Source: Ashinkailepas kermadecensis (Eukaryota > Arthropoda > Thecostraca > Neolepadidae). Taken from it: a stretch of DNA of 64,000 nt. The notes beneath the pieces were generated by a model. That model searched no databases and was not told where the DNA came from. It was given only the letters and a program-made list of their open reading frames with translations. The stretch spans positions 58,501-122,500 of the forward strand of contig JAOTOM010003820.1 in NCBI GenBank assembly GCA_034440615.1, given 5' to 3'. Shown piece after piece: positions 43,261 through 54,932 of the stretch. The translations under genes were made by a program, and so were the position numbers. Each line of letters opens with the position of its first letter. Position 1 is the first letter of the stretch.

Positions 43261-45560
43261 GAGTGTTAGAAAATGGATCCAAATGGCATAAACGGAGCAC
43301 ATCTGCGGCACGATAAGGACCACGTCGTCACACTGTATGCTGCTTCGACAATTCGGCATATTACCCTCACGTGTGAGATACGCTACGGCATGCTGCCTTC
43401 ACGTGTTGGATACGGAAGAACTTCCTCCTAAGTTGGACCCGATAAAAGTATATGAAACTGGAATAAGTTGACCTAGGAGAGCCAAGTTGCAGTAACTTCA
43501 AGCTTTTTCTCCCAGCCACTCTCTCCGATCTTATGCCTGCAGCCCTGGAGTCACATAACGACCCTTATGCCCTTAGTAATAGCACCTTATGCTGCTCACT
43601 TGTACGATCATGATCAAATATAGAAGACTGGGCAATAAGTCCTTGTGTCTAAGACCCCTGAGAGGCCCCTGCGGAGTCCCTCGGACCTTTAAGCATGGAA
43701 GTCTCAGACCTTCACAGGGCCCCTCAGGTCGCAAGGTCCCAAGTGGTGTTCCGCAGGGGTTCATCATTCCAGAGGGGCAAAGGGGTGGTCGAGAGTTTGT
43801 CATATGCATTAGCTCAACCAGGATTTTCCTAAGGGCTAAGGTCCTTAGGCCTACCGATAAAAACAATTGCAATGAAACAGGGACTGGTTCCGAGGCGATT
43901 CGCGCACCGAACTCTTAGGGCTTTGGGTGGTGAAAATCTGAAAATGTGTTATTTGATATATTGTTTGATGTAGTGTATATTTGGTTGCTCGGGGATCTTG
44001 GATGCGCCTCTGGTGATATGCCACAAAGCATGATGACGCAGTGAGGAGGGACTCAGTCCCTGTGGGTGGACTCAGAAAAAAAACAAGTCGACTCAGAACA
44101 CTGATGCAGGACTAATTGTTTTGTTTTGGGCAGTACTCGTCGGTCACGAAGCAGCGTAACTTCAGAGATGTGCGATCGCAGCGCCTCTGGTCGCGAAAGG
44201 TGGAACTATGCGCCGTGTTTGGTCAGGCCGCGCTCCAGAGAGTCCTGCTGCATGTTGTTCTTGGGCTGCATGTTACTAAAGAGAACAAGAGTTGAAACCA
44301 GGGGGGGATGAGTAAGGAACTAGTCACCAAATTCAAATACCCCATTCGCGTTTATTAATGCCCAAAACAGTTCCTGGTATGGAAGGAGGTATGCAGTCAT
44401 AGATCATGAACGTTTCATACTTAATCCCCAAGAGAGCTGAAGGCTCCTCATAACTGTTCAGGGGACGGGGAAGGAGTGGACACGTCGCAGAGCCGCAGCC
44501 ATTGGGTGTAATCATGTCAATAGTTCACTGACAGATGGAAGAGGGGCCCGCTTCTCCCTTGTGTAAGAGACAGTGAAGCTAGTTGAGCCTACAGGTAAGT
44601 TGAGCCACCCCCATGATCTCACCTCCTATGGTATCACGAGAACTTATAACCCAGCTGCCTACACTTCGAAGAAAGTCTCCATTTTGGTTGGACGGGGGGA
44701 GGGGAAGGGGGTTGGAAGGGGTAGATGTCTGGTGAACCCAAAACAAAAATGTGTTTTTTGAGTCCAAAGTAATTTTTCCTTGACTTGGAGATGTTTTTCT
44801 TTTCCTTGATTTGTAACAGTTAGGTTGCGGATCAAAGCACACAATTGTAGGCTTTCTCTTGATATCCACCCAAGCCACTTTGACGTTGGATGATAAGGAG
44901 ATGGACAGTCATATTTTATCTGAAGTGTGGTGGGTATGGGGCTAGTTGAGCAATCGCGACCGGGGCAAGATGATCCGTGGATGAACCGTGGCCTCTTAAT
45001 CTGTTGCGTGCTGCTGATGTTTTTCTCATGAATCATGACATAAATTGGCTTAAAATTGTTGTTCAGCCTATTGGCATTGTGCAGATTGTTATGTTATGAG
45101 TTATAGCTTTCATGTTTGTATACCGGAACACGTGAGATGACAAAAAGTGACCATAAGCAACCTGCAACACTAAACGTAACGTTTCCAATTAGTCGTCACA
45201 ACATTTGTTTACATAAATAAGGCATGTGAGCAACTTACCCCACCATTAGGATCAACTTCCCCCACTCCTGGGGTAAGTTGAAACAAGGGCGATACGACCG
45301 AATAACTCAAAATATAACTGACAAATATTTGTCTCACCACATGCCCTCAAGGTCCAAGCATAATAGCTCCACTTACCTTGACTTCCATATTTGGTAAATG
45401 TCCCTTGTAAAAGCTGGCATTTCCCCCGAGGCACTATGTGCCTTTTTGTCAGGAAAGTCCCATCCGGTTCCAGAAACTCCAGAAACCAGTGACATCCGTA
45501 CTACCTAAAATTTGCGTCAGGGGAGATGTGGACAAACGGATCTGAATGGAGCCCATCCTA
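43261..45560. other. GST intron, unique part
   Basis: About 2.3 kb with no recognised exon on either strand. Open frames near 43573-43918 and 44579-45036 have no family resemblance. The polypurine stretch at 44690-44725 is simple sequence. Confidence 0.45.
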
Positions 45561-47320
45561 CCCTCATTAAAAAAAGTCCCGGGATTTCGGCGACCATTTT
45601 CCAAAGCGACCTTTTTCATTGAAATAATTATATTTTGGGACGCAACTTTTTCGGTGACCAACGCATTTTGGGGGCTTTTCATGCCAACGCCAAGGGCCGC
45701 AGGGACTTCCCAGGTCGGGATTGATGTTTAGGCACCAGATATGACTTCTGAGGCCCGTCGCATCCATTTGTTGCGTAGCGCGATGTACAGGGACCCTGGT
45801 CCGACATTTTGGAGGACACAGCATAATTTTCGGGGGCTCGTGTGATGTTTCGGAGTCACCAACGTGATTATCATGGGCCCGGTCAATTTTTTTTGGGGGG
45901 CCCTCAATGTGATTTTCCTGAGCCCCACCGCGACTTTTTGACCCCAGTGTAATCACACTGGGGTTGTGATTCAGGGCCCCGGTCTGATCTTTTGGAACCC
46001 CCAACGTGACTTTCAGGGCCCCAGCGCGACTTTTACTTTTTTTTACCCCAACGTGTTTTTCAGAAGGCCCAACGTGACGTTTGGGGCGATCACACCCCCG
46101 CAGTCACGCAACAATTACGCAGCGTGATTTTCAGTGGCCCCGGCTCGACCATTTGGGGCCCAGCATGATTTTCAGGGGCAACGGTGCGACTTTTTGAGGC
46201 CCCAGGGTGGTTTTCAGGAGCAACGGCGCGACTTTTTGAGGCCCCAAGGTGGTCTTCAGGGGTCCGGCCAGATGAAGCATATGAAATTAAAATTAAGCAG
46301 AAGTCACGTTGCGCTGCCACTTCTGATATACAATCATCATTTCAACGCTGGTCCTGAACTTTTAGGTCACGTCCCATAGTACAGTGGCGTGCCTAGGATT
46401 TGCGCTAGGGTGAGGGGCAATCGGATTTGGATGGGGCCCACCCACCTCCATTTTTTTCAAAGGCCCCGGATTTCGAGCACTATTTTTAATTGAGCCCATT
46501 TTATTTTTTAAATTAAATAATTCGAAATGAACTGAATCATTATTGAAATGAAATAATGACCAACTGAATTGTCCTATAAAGGGCGTCCAATTTACCACCG
46601 TCGTTTCTGAGTCACCAGATTTCAACCCTAACATTTTTTTGGAGCCACAACGCGATTTTCAGTGTCACATGCCTGGTCTTTTGGCCCCAGCATGAGCTTT
46701 GTGGGCCCAGCCTGTCTTTTCGGGACCCCATCGTGATTTTCAAGGACCCAGCACGACTTTTTGGCTTCCAGCATGATTTACAGGAGTCCAGATGGGAACG
46801 TTTTAGGGCCCCAGCGTGATTTTCAAGGGCCCGGGTTCGACTTTTGGGGCCCCAGCGCGATTTTCAGTGGCTCCGGTCCCACCTTTTGGGCCCCAGATGA
46901 TTTACAGGGGTCCGGTCCGTGTTTTTGGGGCCCAGCTCATTTTCAGGGGTCCGGCGATAATTATTTGGCCTCCAGAGTGATTTCCAGGGGTCCCAGCGTG
47001 ATCTTTGGGGGCTCCGGTGCGACTATTTTGGGGCACAGCGATATCTTCACGGGCCTTGGTTTCACTTTTTGCAACCCCCAACTTCATTTCAAGGGTCTGG
47101 AACGATTTGTAAACCCTCAATGCCATTTTCAGGGGCCTTGGTGCGATTTTAGGGCCACAGGCTCATTTTCAGGGGCACCTGCATGACGTTTTATGGTCCT
47201 CGATGTGATTTCTATGGGCTCCGATGTGATTTTTGGGTGTCACAGCGGGATTTTTATGGAGTCTGGGAAAGTTTTTCCGAACCCGGCGCGATTCTTGGTG
47301 GCCCCACAACCTTTCAGGGG
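45561..47320. repeat. Highly degenerate GGGCCCC/GATTTTCA repeat field
   Basis: Dozens of short, diverged units alternate between 'ttttggggccccagcgcga' and 'gattttcaggggtccggtccga' themes, about 20-45 bp apart, for about 1.75 kb. Copies differ from one another far more than in the other arrays, so this is an old minisatellite or many-times-rearranged repeat. On the plus strand the units read as FxGPSxxFxGSG-like peptides, but there is no gene evidence. Confidence 0.75.
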
Positions 47321-47870
47321 GAACTGCCCCCAGTGCCCCTCCCTTCGGTACGTGACTGACACATTATGTATTGTGAATATATTGGTAATATACCGACCTA
47401 GCATAGTTGAGCGACCCGATTCTGCGTGAAGCGACATCCGCTGAATCCATTTATAGGCAAGTTCCATTTGCCTGACAATGATAGTCCAGGATTTGCCTCG
47501 CGTGTGCGGTAGCTGGTTATCAATTCCAACAAAACTAAGCAAAAGCGATAGCATGCCTCCAGGTTTCCACAGGCACCAGTGACCTACAACCGTCCAACCG
47601 GGCGGTCCGCTCACCTCTGCTGCTCAGCCGCGCCTGACCAGCCTCGTCGCTCAGTCCCCTATAGGCCATCCGCGCGCGAGAGAGGGTAACACAGTCGCTC
47701 ATGGGGCGAGGCCCCACCGGGCCAAAGCCCTTGCCTGTCATTGGCCGGCATCACCTATTGCATCACACCGTTCAGCCACACTGACATGGGTGTCGCAATG
47801 GTGACACGGCGCAATGACGCAGCATCGGCCGACCAGCCGTCGTCGCCCGTGAGAACGGAACCTGACTTGG
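47321..47870. other. GST intron, nothing recognised
   Basis: Transitional sequence between the degenerate repeat field and the pseudogene remnant. The frames seen are short and not family-like. Confidence 0.4.
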
Positions 47871-49160
47871 CATAACACCCCTGGTCATAGCCGAGAATCA
47901 AGGCGTCAAGTGCCGAAGTCAATGACAGCAGGTTCCGGCCGAATGTCTGGGATATTCTTGTAGCTCCGATACCAGAATACTTGGGATCCAAATGCATTTC
48001 GAAAGAGGGGTCCGAAGTTGACTTTGTTCCACTTGCGGCTTTGGACTGCGATGGAGAGGTCGGACAAATAACGCTGGTCGCCACTCAACTCGGTGAGAAT
48101 ATATTGCTTAGCGCGACATTCAAGTTTTCCTAGATGGCTTCGAAAGGTGCTGGGGCATGTTCTCGACAGAAGTAACAGCGATATTGTCCAGCGGTCTTGT
48201 AAATGGCCGCGGACACGTTATTGGGCCGCCCAGCTTGTGACACATTCCACAGGTTTAATTCACATTCCGGTCACATCCTAGACCGACAACATTATCGCCG
48301 TACTCGTTGGTGGTGGCAATCAGCTCATTCAAGTGATCCATTGTTCGTCCTGAATGTGGCGTAAGGTGGCAAATGTATTCAGATCCTAACTCTGACAACA
48401 CTCACATTCAAGTGATCCATTGTTCGTCCTGAATGTGGCGTAAGGTGGCAAATGTATTCAGATCCTAACTCTGACAACACTCACATTCAAGTGATCCATT
48501 GTTCGTCCTGAATGTGGCGTAAGGTGGCAAATGTATTCAGATCCTAACTCTGACAACACTCACATTCAAGTGATCCATTGTTCGTCCTGAATGTGGCGTA
48601 AGGTGGCAAATGCATTCAGATCCCAACTCTGACAACACTCACATGCTCTTCCACTGATGCGATTGTCGTTCTGTCAACGGCTGTGCTCTTCTTCCTCACA
48701 TCAACGTAAAGAGTCATGATTTTTTGTTTGTTCATGGAGCCAATCAGAACTTTTGCTTGCCTCGCGCCGTCCGACGACGGTTTCACTCTTGCGCCCGATC
48801 TTGTTTGCATCGACTAAGTTTTTGATGTTGTGCTGGGCTGCGCGCCCTGCATCTGCTTGAAAGGCGTTAACTATGGCAGCTGTAGTCCGGTTGGAGACGC
48901 CAAATCGAACCACAACCGGAGCCAACTGCTCGTAGCTTCGGTTGTGTGATATTTCTTCCCTCTCCCACTGGCTACTTTGTGACGATGACGATACTGTGGC
49001 TTGGTTTGCTCGTGTACGTCCAGCATGTGTCACTCCCAATATCGCACACGACTCTGCTTTCAGAAGAATGTTGCCCAGAAAGCATTTGCCGACCCTTCTT
49101 TCATCAAGTTTCGCTCTGCAAGTCGTCTCCTGTTCATCTACCTGTCTGAGGAACATTTTA
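47870..49160 (-). pseudogene. Broken copy of an uncharacterised, apparently multi-copy gene family
   Basis: Read from 49160 downward on the minus strand, fragments follow one another in changing frames: VVVRFGVSNRTTAAIVNAFQ, then LVDANKIGRK, then IMTLYVDVRKKSTAV and SVEEHVSVV. After a tandem array come VVGLGCDRNVN and GGPITCPRPFTRPLDN, and finally YILTELSGDQRYLSDLSIAV. The order and motifs recall an uncharacterised arthropod protein family. In that family, as I remember it, a (Y/F)-x-V-S-(D/N)-R segment and an E-E-H segment are followed by a G-C-D-G-T-x-V-N-T-G motif and an L-S-x-D-Q-x-Y-L segment. I know no function for that family. Stops, frameshifts and an internal 79-bp array show this copy is dead. 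The match is from memory and needs a database search. Confidence 0.45.
48322..48645. repeat. Minisatellite, 79-bp unit, four copies
   Basis: 'cattcaagtgatccattgtt', then 'cgtcctgaatgtggcgtaag', then 'gtggcaaatgtattcagatcctaactctgacaacactca' is repeated four times, with changes only in the last copy (gcattc, tccc). It lies inside the pseudogene and on the minus strand copies the VSVVRVG...-like piece. Confidence 0.95.
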
Positions 49161-51188
49161 TACGAACTATTCGGTCGCGCAGATATTGGACCTCTTTCTG
49201 AGACACCTTGTTATTTTCAGGGCAGCTACATTCGTCTGTCTTGTACTAGCATCGAGCAACATAAAAGAGTGGCATGAAAATGATGTTTTCTTTCTATGCT
49301 GGTTCCACGCGCCTCTTGTTCGACACTACCTTATTCAATTTCTTGAATTTTCCGTATAGTCCTCTTAATTTCTGCTTCACATTTCTCTGGGTTGTGATTC
49401 TATCCCTTCATTTTCCATATTCCTGCTATTTCTGATGTCACAGATTTCATGGCAAGCTTTCGCATATGGCAGTCGGATTTTTTTTTCGAGAACTCTATTA
49501 TTGGTTAGCAGTTGACTTTGGGCAAGGGTGTGCCGCCCCCAGAAGGAAATGTTTCGATTTATGTCTTGGTCCAACGGAGCCTCCAAGATTGGCGATGGGG
49601 AGGGGGGCATCCACCCCCTAGAGACATGAGGGTCCAGGGGACCCACTAATGACACCACAGGGGCACCTCGCGCCTCCAGAGGATCACAGCGGGCCCATAA
49701 TAGTAGCCAAAAAGGTAAGGGACAGACACCCTTCGCCTGGAGGTCAGGGGGCAGAAGATATGCTAAGACCCGAAAAAGGCATCAATCCGAGGAAAAGCGA
49801 ATTATTTTAGGTAATGCATACTGGGCCTCCAAAGTCCCGGAGACACCTACCAGGTCACGGCTTCCTCAACCCCTGTGCGAAACCTGACTACGCCCTTGAG
49901 TAATGCCACTATTGAATATTCGGTTAAAACACCGCTAACTGCGATAATGTAAGTCGGAAAGCTTACCTGAGCTAAGAACAATTCAGTTTCAGCCAGGTGT
50001 GGTACACAAATTTACCATTTGCCACTGAGATGTATATCCAGCCTTAAAGTCTGAGAATGAAGAAATGAAACTGCCTGTTTTTCAAAGCATTTGGGTTCAA
50101 TGTTGATGAAAATGTCTGAAAGCAAAACACATGCTATGTAGGTATCCAAGACCATACAGGATATTCGGGATGCTCAAACGCCACATGTGAGAATGATCAC
50201 AGCTTACACTTTGATGTTTAGAACTAAAATGAAGCTAATTGATGTGGTCACTTTTGGTTTCAGATTTGCCGTCTCAAATCAAGCATGCAAAGAACAGTTC
50301 ATGACCCACACTAAGCAACACCGAATACTATTCTTAAGTGTTGTTCAAAACCATCATCAGGTTTGCATCAGCTACGATAAATATTGGATTGCTTTGACCA
50401 CTCTTTGAACCGAAGTGTTACCATTTTCTACAGTATCATTCATCCTAATGTTTCATGATATTTAGCATTGGGCACGACATGAATAGGATGGACGGCTCGT
50501 AGATACTTTTCTGCAATGCTACGGTCTTTATTTTTAGTTGCATGGTGTACACTAAGTGTATTATTTCCACGGAAAGCACCGCACACTAACTCTACTGCAT
50601 AGGCTCTGTCCGTGTTTACCTTTAAATTATTTGTTCCGGGGCAAACATATTTTATCAGATGCAATAACATGTTAATGTTAAAACAGAAAATGTTGCTGGT
50701 CGCGAAAGTTTAAGACAACGGTATTTCAGTATACGATAAATTAACCAAAACAAGGACTAGCAAAAACTGTTATTCCAACAATGACGTCGAAATCAAGATT
50801 CCAAAATCATTCACCATTACAGAAACAGCATTGTGGTCCACTTAATGTCTGCCTTGTAAGCAGCACAGTTATACCCTGCCGACCAGCAAGGCCACTTAAC
50901 TACTGTCTCTGACCGTATGACCCACGCTCAGAAACGTCCAGTCCATAGTGGTATATCATGCATACAGTCCAACTGCCGGTCGGCCGTGGAGGAATCGTCT
51001 ACGCTTTGTCTTGTTTCCCGACAGTTGTCTGCCAGGCATAATACCACGCTGTGCATCCCCAGAGAAGCCCTCACCAGTTACTTGATTTCCGCACGCAGAT
51101 AATGCTTTTCCTCCAGGTCGCACAAAATCCTATCGATTCCTTTAACCCAACGCCTGACCTCATGTTGCCAGATGCGAATTCGGCTCAC
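49161..51188. other. GST intron, nothing recognised
   Basis: AT-rich, unique-looking sequence. A run of T lies near 49479-49487. No coding or RNA feature that I can support. Confidence 0.45.
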
Positions 51189-51339
51189 AAAGTAGTCGTG
51201 GATAGCCCTGTTGAGTGTGGCTAGATCGAACTGAAGCAGCCTGTCGATGGTGGCGCGCCTCTGGTGGTCCTCGGCCGGGTACAGGTGGTCGTGTTTGGGC
51301 CGGCCGTGGGCGCTGACCAGGTACTGCAGGATGGCGCGA
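51189..51339 (-). CDS. Cytosolic glutathione S-transferase, middle exon (end of thioredoxin-like domain, linker, start of helical domain)
   Basis: The minus-strand exon starts at 51339 after 'gtgtgtgttgcag' with one base finishing a Ser codon, reads 50 codons and ends at 51189 before 'gtgagc', phase 0. It encodes (S)RAILQYLVSAHGRPKHDHLY then PAEDHQRRATIDRLLQFDLA and TLNRAIHDYF. S-R-A-I-L-x-Y-L marks the end of the GSH-binding domain, where the Glu-Ser pair contacting the glutathione gamma-glutamyl group would lie. The Glu itself would come from the preceding exon. L-Y-P-x-D/E and R-x-x-(I/V)-D-x-x-L-x-F-D-x-x-T-L are typical of arthropod delta/epsilon GSTs. The first 37 bases and the acceptor are repeated 14 times upstream. 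The N-terminal exons were not found with confidence. Confidence 0.9.
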
Positions 51340-52110
51340 CTGCAACACACACCCACACACGGCCGTGGGCGCTGACCAGGTACTGCAGGATGGCGCAACT
51401 GCAACACACACACCCACACACGGCCGTGGGCGCTGACCAGGTACTGCAGGATGGTACCACTGCAACACACACCCACACACAGCCGTGGGCGCTGACCAGG
51501 TACTGCAGGATGGCGCGACTGCAACACACACCCACACACGGCCGTGGGCGCTGACCAGGTACTGCAGGATGGCGCGACTGCAACACACACCCACACACGG
51601 CCGTGGGCGCTGACCAGGTACTGCAGGATGGTACCACTGCAACACACACCCACACACAGCCGTGGGCGCTGACCAGGTACTGCAGGATAGCGCGACTGAA
51701 ACACACACCCACACACGGCAGTGGGCGCTGACCAGGTACTACAGGATGGCGCGACTGCAACACACACCCACACACGGCAGTGGGCGCTGACCAGGTACTG
51801 TAGGATGGCGCGACTGCAACACACACCCACACACGGCCGTGGGCGCTGACCAGGTACTGCAGGATGGTACCACTGCAACACACACCCACACACAGCCGTG
51901 GGCGCTGACCAGGTACTGCAGGATAGCGCGACTGCAACACACACCCACACACGGCAGTGGGCGCTGACCAGGTACTGCAGGATGGCGCGACTGCAACACA
52001 CACCCACACACGGCCGTGGGCGCTGACCAGGTACTGCAGGATGGTACCACTGCAACACACACCCACACACGGCCGTGGGCGCTGACCAGGTACTGCAGGA
52101 TGGTACCACT
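51302..52110. repeat. Minisatellite, 59-bp unit carrying the GST exon acceptor and first codons, 14 copies
   Basis: The plus-strand unit is 'gccgtgggcgctgaccaggt', then 'actgcaggatggcgcgactg', then 'caacacacacccacacacg'. On the minus strand each unit is a polypyrimidine-like 'gtgtgtgggtgtgtgttgcag', an AG acceptor and then the codons for RAILQYLVSAHG. The copy nearest 51302-51361 is the real exon edge. Variants are ggtacc for ggcgcg (AILQYL kept, R changed) and cagt for cgtg. A fifteenth, diverged copy lies at 52220-52262. Confidence 0.96.
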
Positions 52111-52220
52111 GCAACACACACACACGCAGAGACACACATACACAAATATACACACACACACATATACACATACACACACACACACAAATACACACGTACA
52201 CGCGCACGCACACGCAAAGC
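52110..52220. repeat. (AC)n-rich simple repeat
   Basis: An imperfect CACACA run with ATACAC interruptions at the end of the 59-bp array. It is probably the source or extension of the unit's CACACAC tail. Confidence 0.9.
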
Positions 52221-52262
52221 CATGGGCGCTGACCAGTACTGCAGGACGGCGCGACTGCATCA

Positions 52263-53619
52263 CACATACACGGGCAGGCTCCCGAGCAATGAGCCACACG
52301 CGAACAACACAAGATGAATACAAACACACCTGAGTGACATAACACGGCGCACCTGCTCATCTCGCTGAGGGGAGTGACCTCTCGGCCTATCCGGGTAGCA
52401 GAGCTGGGCGATGGCCGGGACTGTTTCGTTTGCCAACTTACCGACTGTGATCGAGCCAACACTACACAAAGTGGCCACATCTATAGCAGTCAGACGAAAG
52501 TGGATCCGGCACCCAGGCGAAGAGCTGGTGCGCTCCACGACAGATGGACCAAACATTTTCCAATTTTACACCCACTAAATTTGTATTTGGACCAAAATTG
52601 GTGTACAGGGTAGTCTTGTGCTCTGAATACGCCTGAACAAGTTTTAGCCTGTCCGACTAACGGTTTCGAAGTAATAGTCCCCGGCAGTATTTTGAGATCA
52701 CACAACAAAGATATTTTGGCGATAGATATCTCATCGATAATGAAGAGAAAATGTGACATATCATGCATCTTTGAGAAGAAAAATGATTAAAAAAAACACA
52801 TCTGTGATAAAATATCAACATTTCTTACGTTTGACCTCGTGACCCCATGCCCTCGTGACCTCGTGACCTTCTGTGTCCCCTAGCCCTTTGAAATTGGTGA
52901 ATTTGATGGCAGAAATACAAACGGGCATGACTTGGCTGCGATATACGAATACTAAAAAAATGCGTTTTCCTTTTAAATATGCCATGTAGATGTCCGTTCT
53001 CCATGGTTTCTATCATTTACCGACATTCGAAACGGGCGGATTTCGATTAAGTTGTCTCCCATTGGAAAACTACGGAGGATCGAACAATGAAATGAAAAAT
53101 GGTGATATAAAAACGTTTGTGTAACAAAAAAATATTTAAATTTATGCATGTATGTCTTATAGTTTGCCTTAGTAAGCTTCACAAAGAGCAAGGTCAATTT
53201 ACCCATAGGTTGGAGTTTATGGACACATTGACTGCGTCGATCATGCAGCGCCCATATCATCGTCCGTCAAACAATGGCGTATGCACGAAGGTCAGTCGAC
53301 GAGACAAATGCATGTGAAGGGGTGGATGTACGTGTGACATCATGCCGTGCTACGATCCTCATTTTGTCAGGTGTAAAAGTGAGTTAAAGAGGGGCATAAA
53401 TCACAGAAAACTTGATTTATGATAGGAAGCGGAAGAGCCGTCCCGATTGAACAATTGATGACTCGTCCCCTAATACTTCCCTAAGGGAGAGATAGGTACG
53501 TCCGAATGGCGCCTTCGCTCATGGATAAGTCGACTGCAGGCAATCAGTACGTGCCACACTGACAGTGCAGCATGGCATCTTGGACACAATGGACTGCCAC
53601 TGCAAGTCAGAAGGTATTA
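52263..53619. other. GST upstream intron or flank, nothing firm
   Basis: A possible preceding GST exon on the minus strand ending at about 52354 (reading ...PLSEMS + AG|gtgcgc, right phase) was considered, but its sequence is not GST-like upstream. The short repeat 'cctcgtgacc' lies at 52834-52870. No other feature. Confidence 0.35.
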
Positions 53620-54850
53620 CCGATAGTTCATCCTACGTGTGACGACGTAATTTTACTTCGGAACATCTGGTGGTCTGATAATGGAAACATCATGCAACAT
53701 CATCAACAAAATGCTGGCCTCACAACAAGGAGTACAGATATGCCTTCATTCTACCTCAATCACTTGCATGAACGTACAGTCGAATCCTTATTGTAACGCA
53801 TACACACGCGTTTTTGTCACGATATGCATAGCATGTCCTGGAAACATGAACATTTTCACAAGCTTCCTGTGGTTTCATTGTTCACATTTCGGGCACTCCC
53901 TGCATAATGCACATTATTGCACATTACTGCACTGCACTCAGCAGTGCACAATCGAACAACGATACGATAGAACAACGAAATAAACATCAGATGATGAGAA
54001 CTTGTTTTGCAACTTACACATTTGTGGCTCTCCAATTCGCCTCTTGTAGTTTCCTTAACAAGGGTTGAACATTTTACGACCACCATAATGTCGTAGCTTA
54101 TTTCAGTGTAGTGGCATAACTTTGCTTCAGAACACCTAGTGGTTACCTACAACACGTACTGAATGCCATCAAACATGACAACGATGCAGTCTGACCATAT
54201 TCGACCATGCTAACATCACAGCGCAAGAAGTACAATTATGCTTTATTTCCACCTGCAGAGCATCATTTATATGGACGTGCAGTCGATTACCTATTGCAAG
54301 CCACTCTTTGCCGTCACAGTGCACCTAGGCTGTGCCCGGAAACAGCATTTCACAACCTTCATGTGACTTCATTATTCACGTTCTTGGGACACTGCGCATG
54401 TGGACATTCCGCACGGGACACTGTGCTGCACAATGGCACATATGTCAGGAAAATGAAGGCAGGTCAAACGGCGTCGATTTGGCTTTGATAACCGAATCGT
54501 TACAAACGGCGTCGATTTCGAAGTTCTCCAACACCGAATTTTGGGGGTGAACATGGAATCTGAGGCCGTGGACAACTTAGGAATTGTCAAAATATTATCG
54601 GAAATTCCGAAAAAAAGAGCAAATTGTTAACGTTATATTTTTGCGCGATGGGTAAAATATAACGTTTTTAGACCGTTTTATGTGATTTCTGGTTACTGCA
54701 ACGCCTAGTAGGGCAATAAATCGCGTAATAAAAGCGAGAGAAACAGCTTGGATTTCCGGAAAATGCTTATTTAGATACTAAAATATGAAATAACACATGA
54801 TTTTAAGATGGCATCTAAAAGAACTAGTCCTGGCGCATCGCGTTGGTCTA
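53620..54850. repeat. Unnamed interspersed repeat, copy A (with internal duplication)
   Basis: 53910-54845 matches the reverse complement of 60415-61715 (copy B) over several blocks. These include 'atttccggaaa...gattttaagatggcatct...ctggcgcatcgc', 'ctgcagagcatcatttatatggacg', 'gttgaacattttacgaccac...gtcgtagcttatttc' and 'aacatcagatgatgagaac'. Within copy A, 53640-53950 and 54115-54430 also resemble each other (ctggtggtctgataatgg / cctagtggttacc; tcattgttcacatttcggg / tcattattcacgttcttggg), a diverged tandem duplication. 54367-54685 is absent from copy B and is bounded by ATGTGA on both sides. No protein is recognised. The element class is unknown. Confidence 0.7.
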
Positions 54851-54932
54851 GGATATTTTCTTAACTTGTTTAGCTTTTGTTTAGCTTTAACTTGTTTTTT
54901 AACTTGTCATTTTTGAATTCAAACATTTCTGC

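Noticed and set aside
52354..52440. Candidate preceding GST exon on the minus strand ending ...TPLSEMS + AG|gtgcgc
   Set aside because: The phase is right and L-S-E is suggestive, but upstream residues do not match the GSH-binding strand (V-P-x-L) and no good acceptor was found.
51078..52480. Minus-strand 381- and 419-codon frames
   Set aside because: Most of each frame cycles through the 59-bp array in wrong frames. Only the 50-codon GST exon at 51189-51339 is supported.
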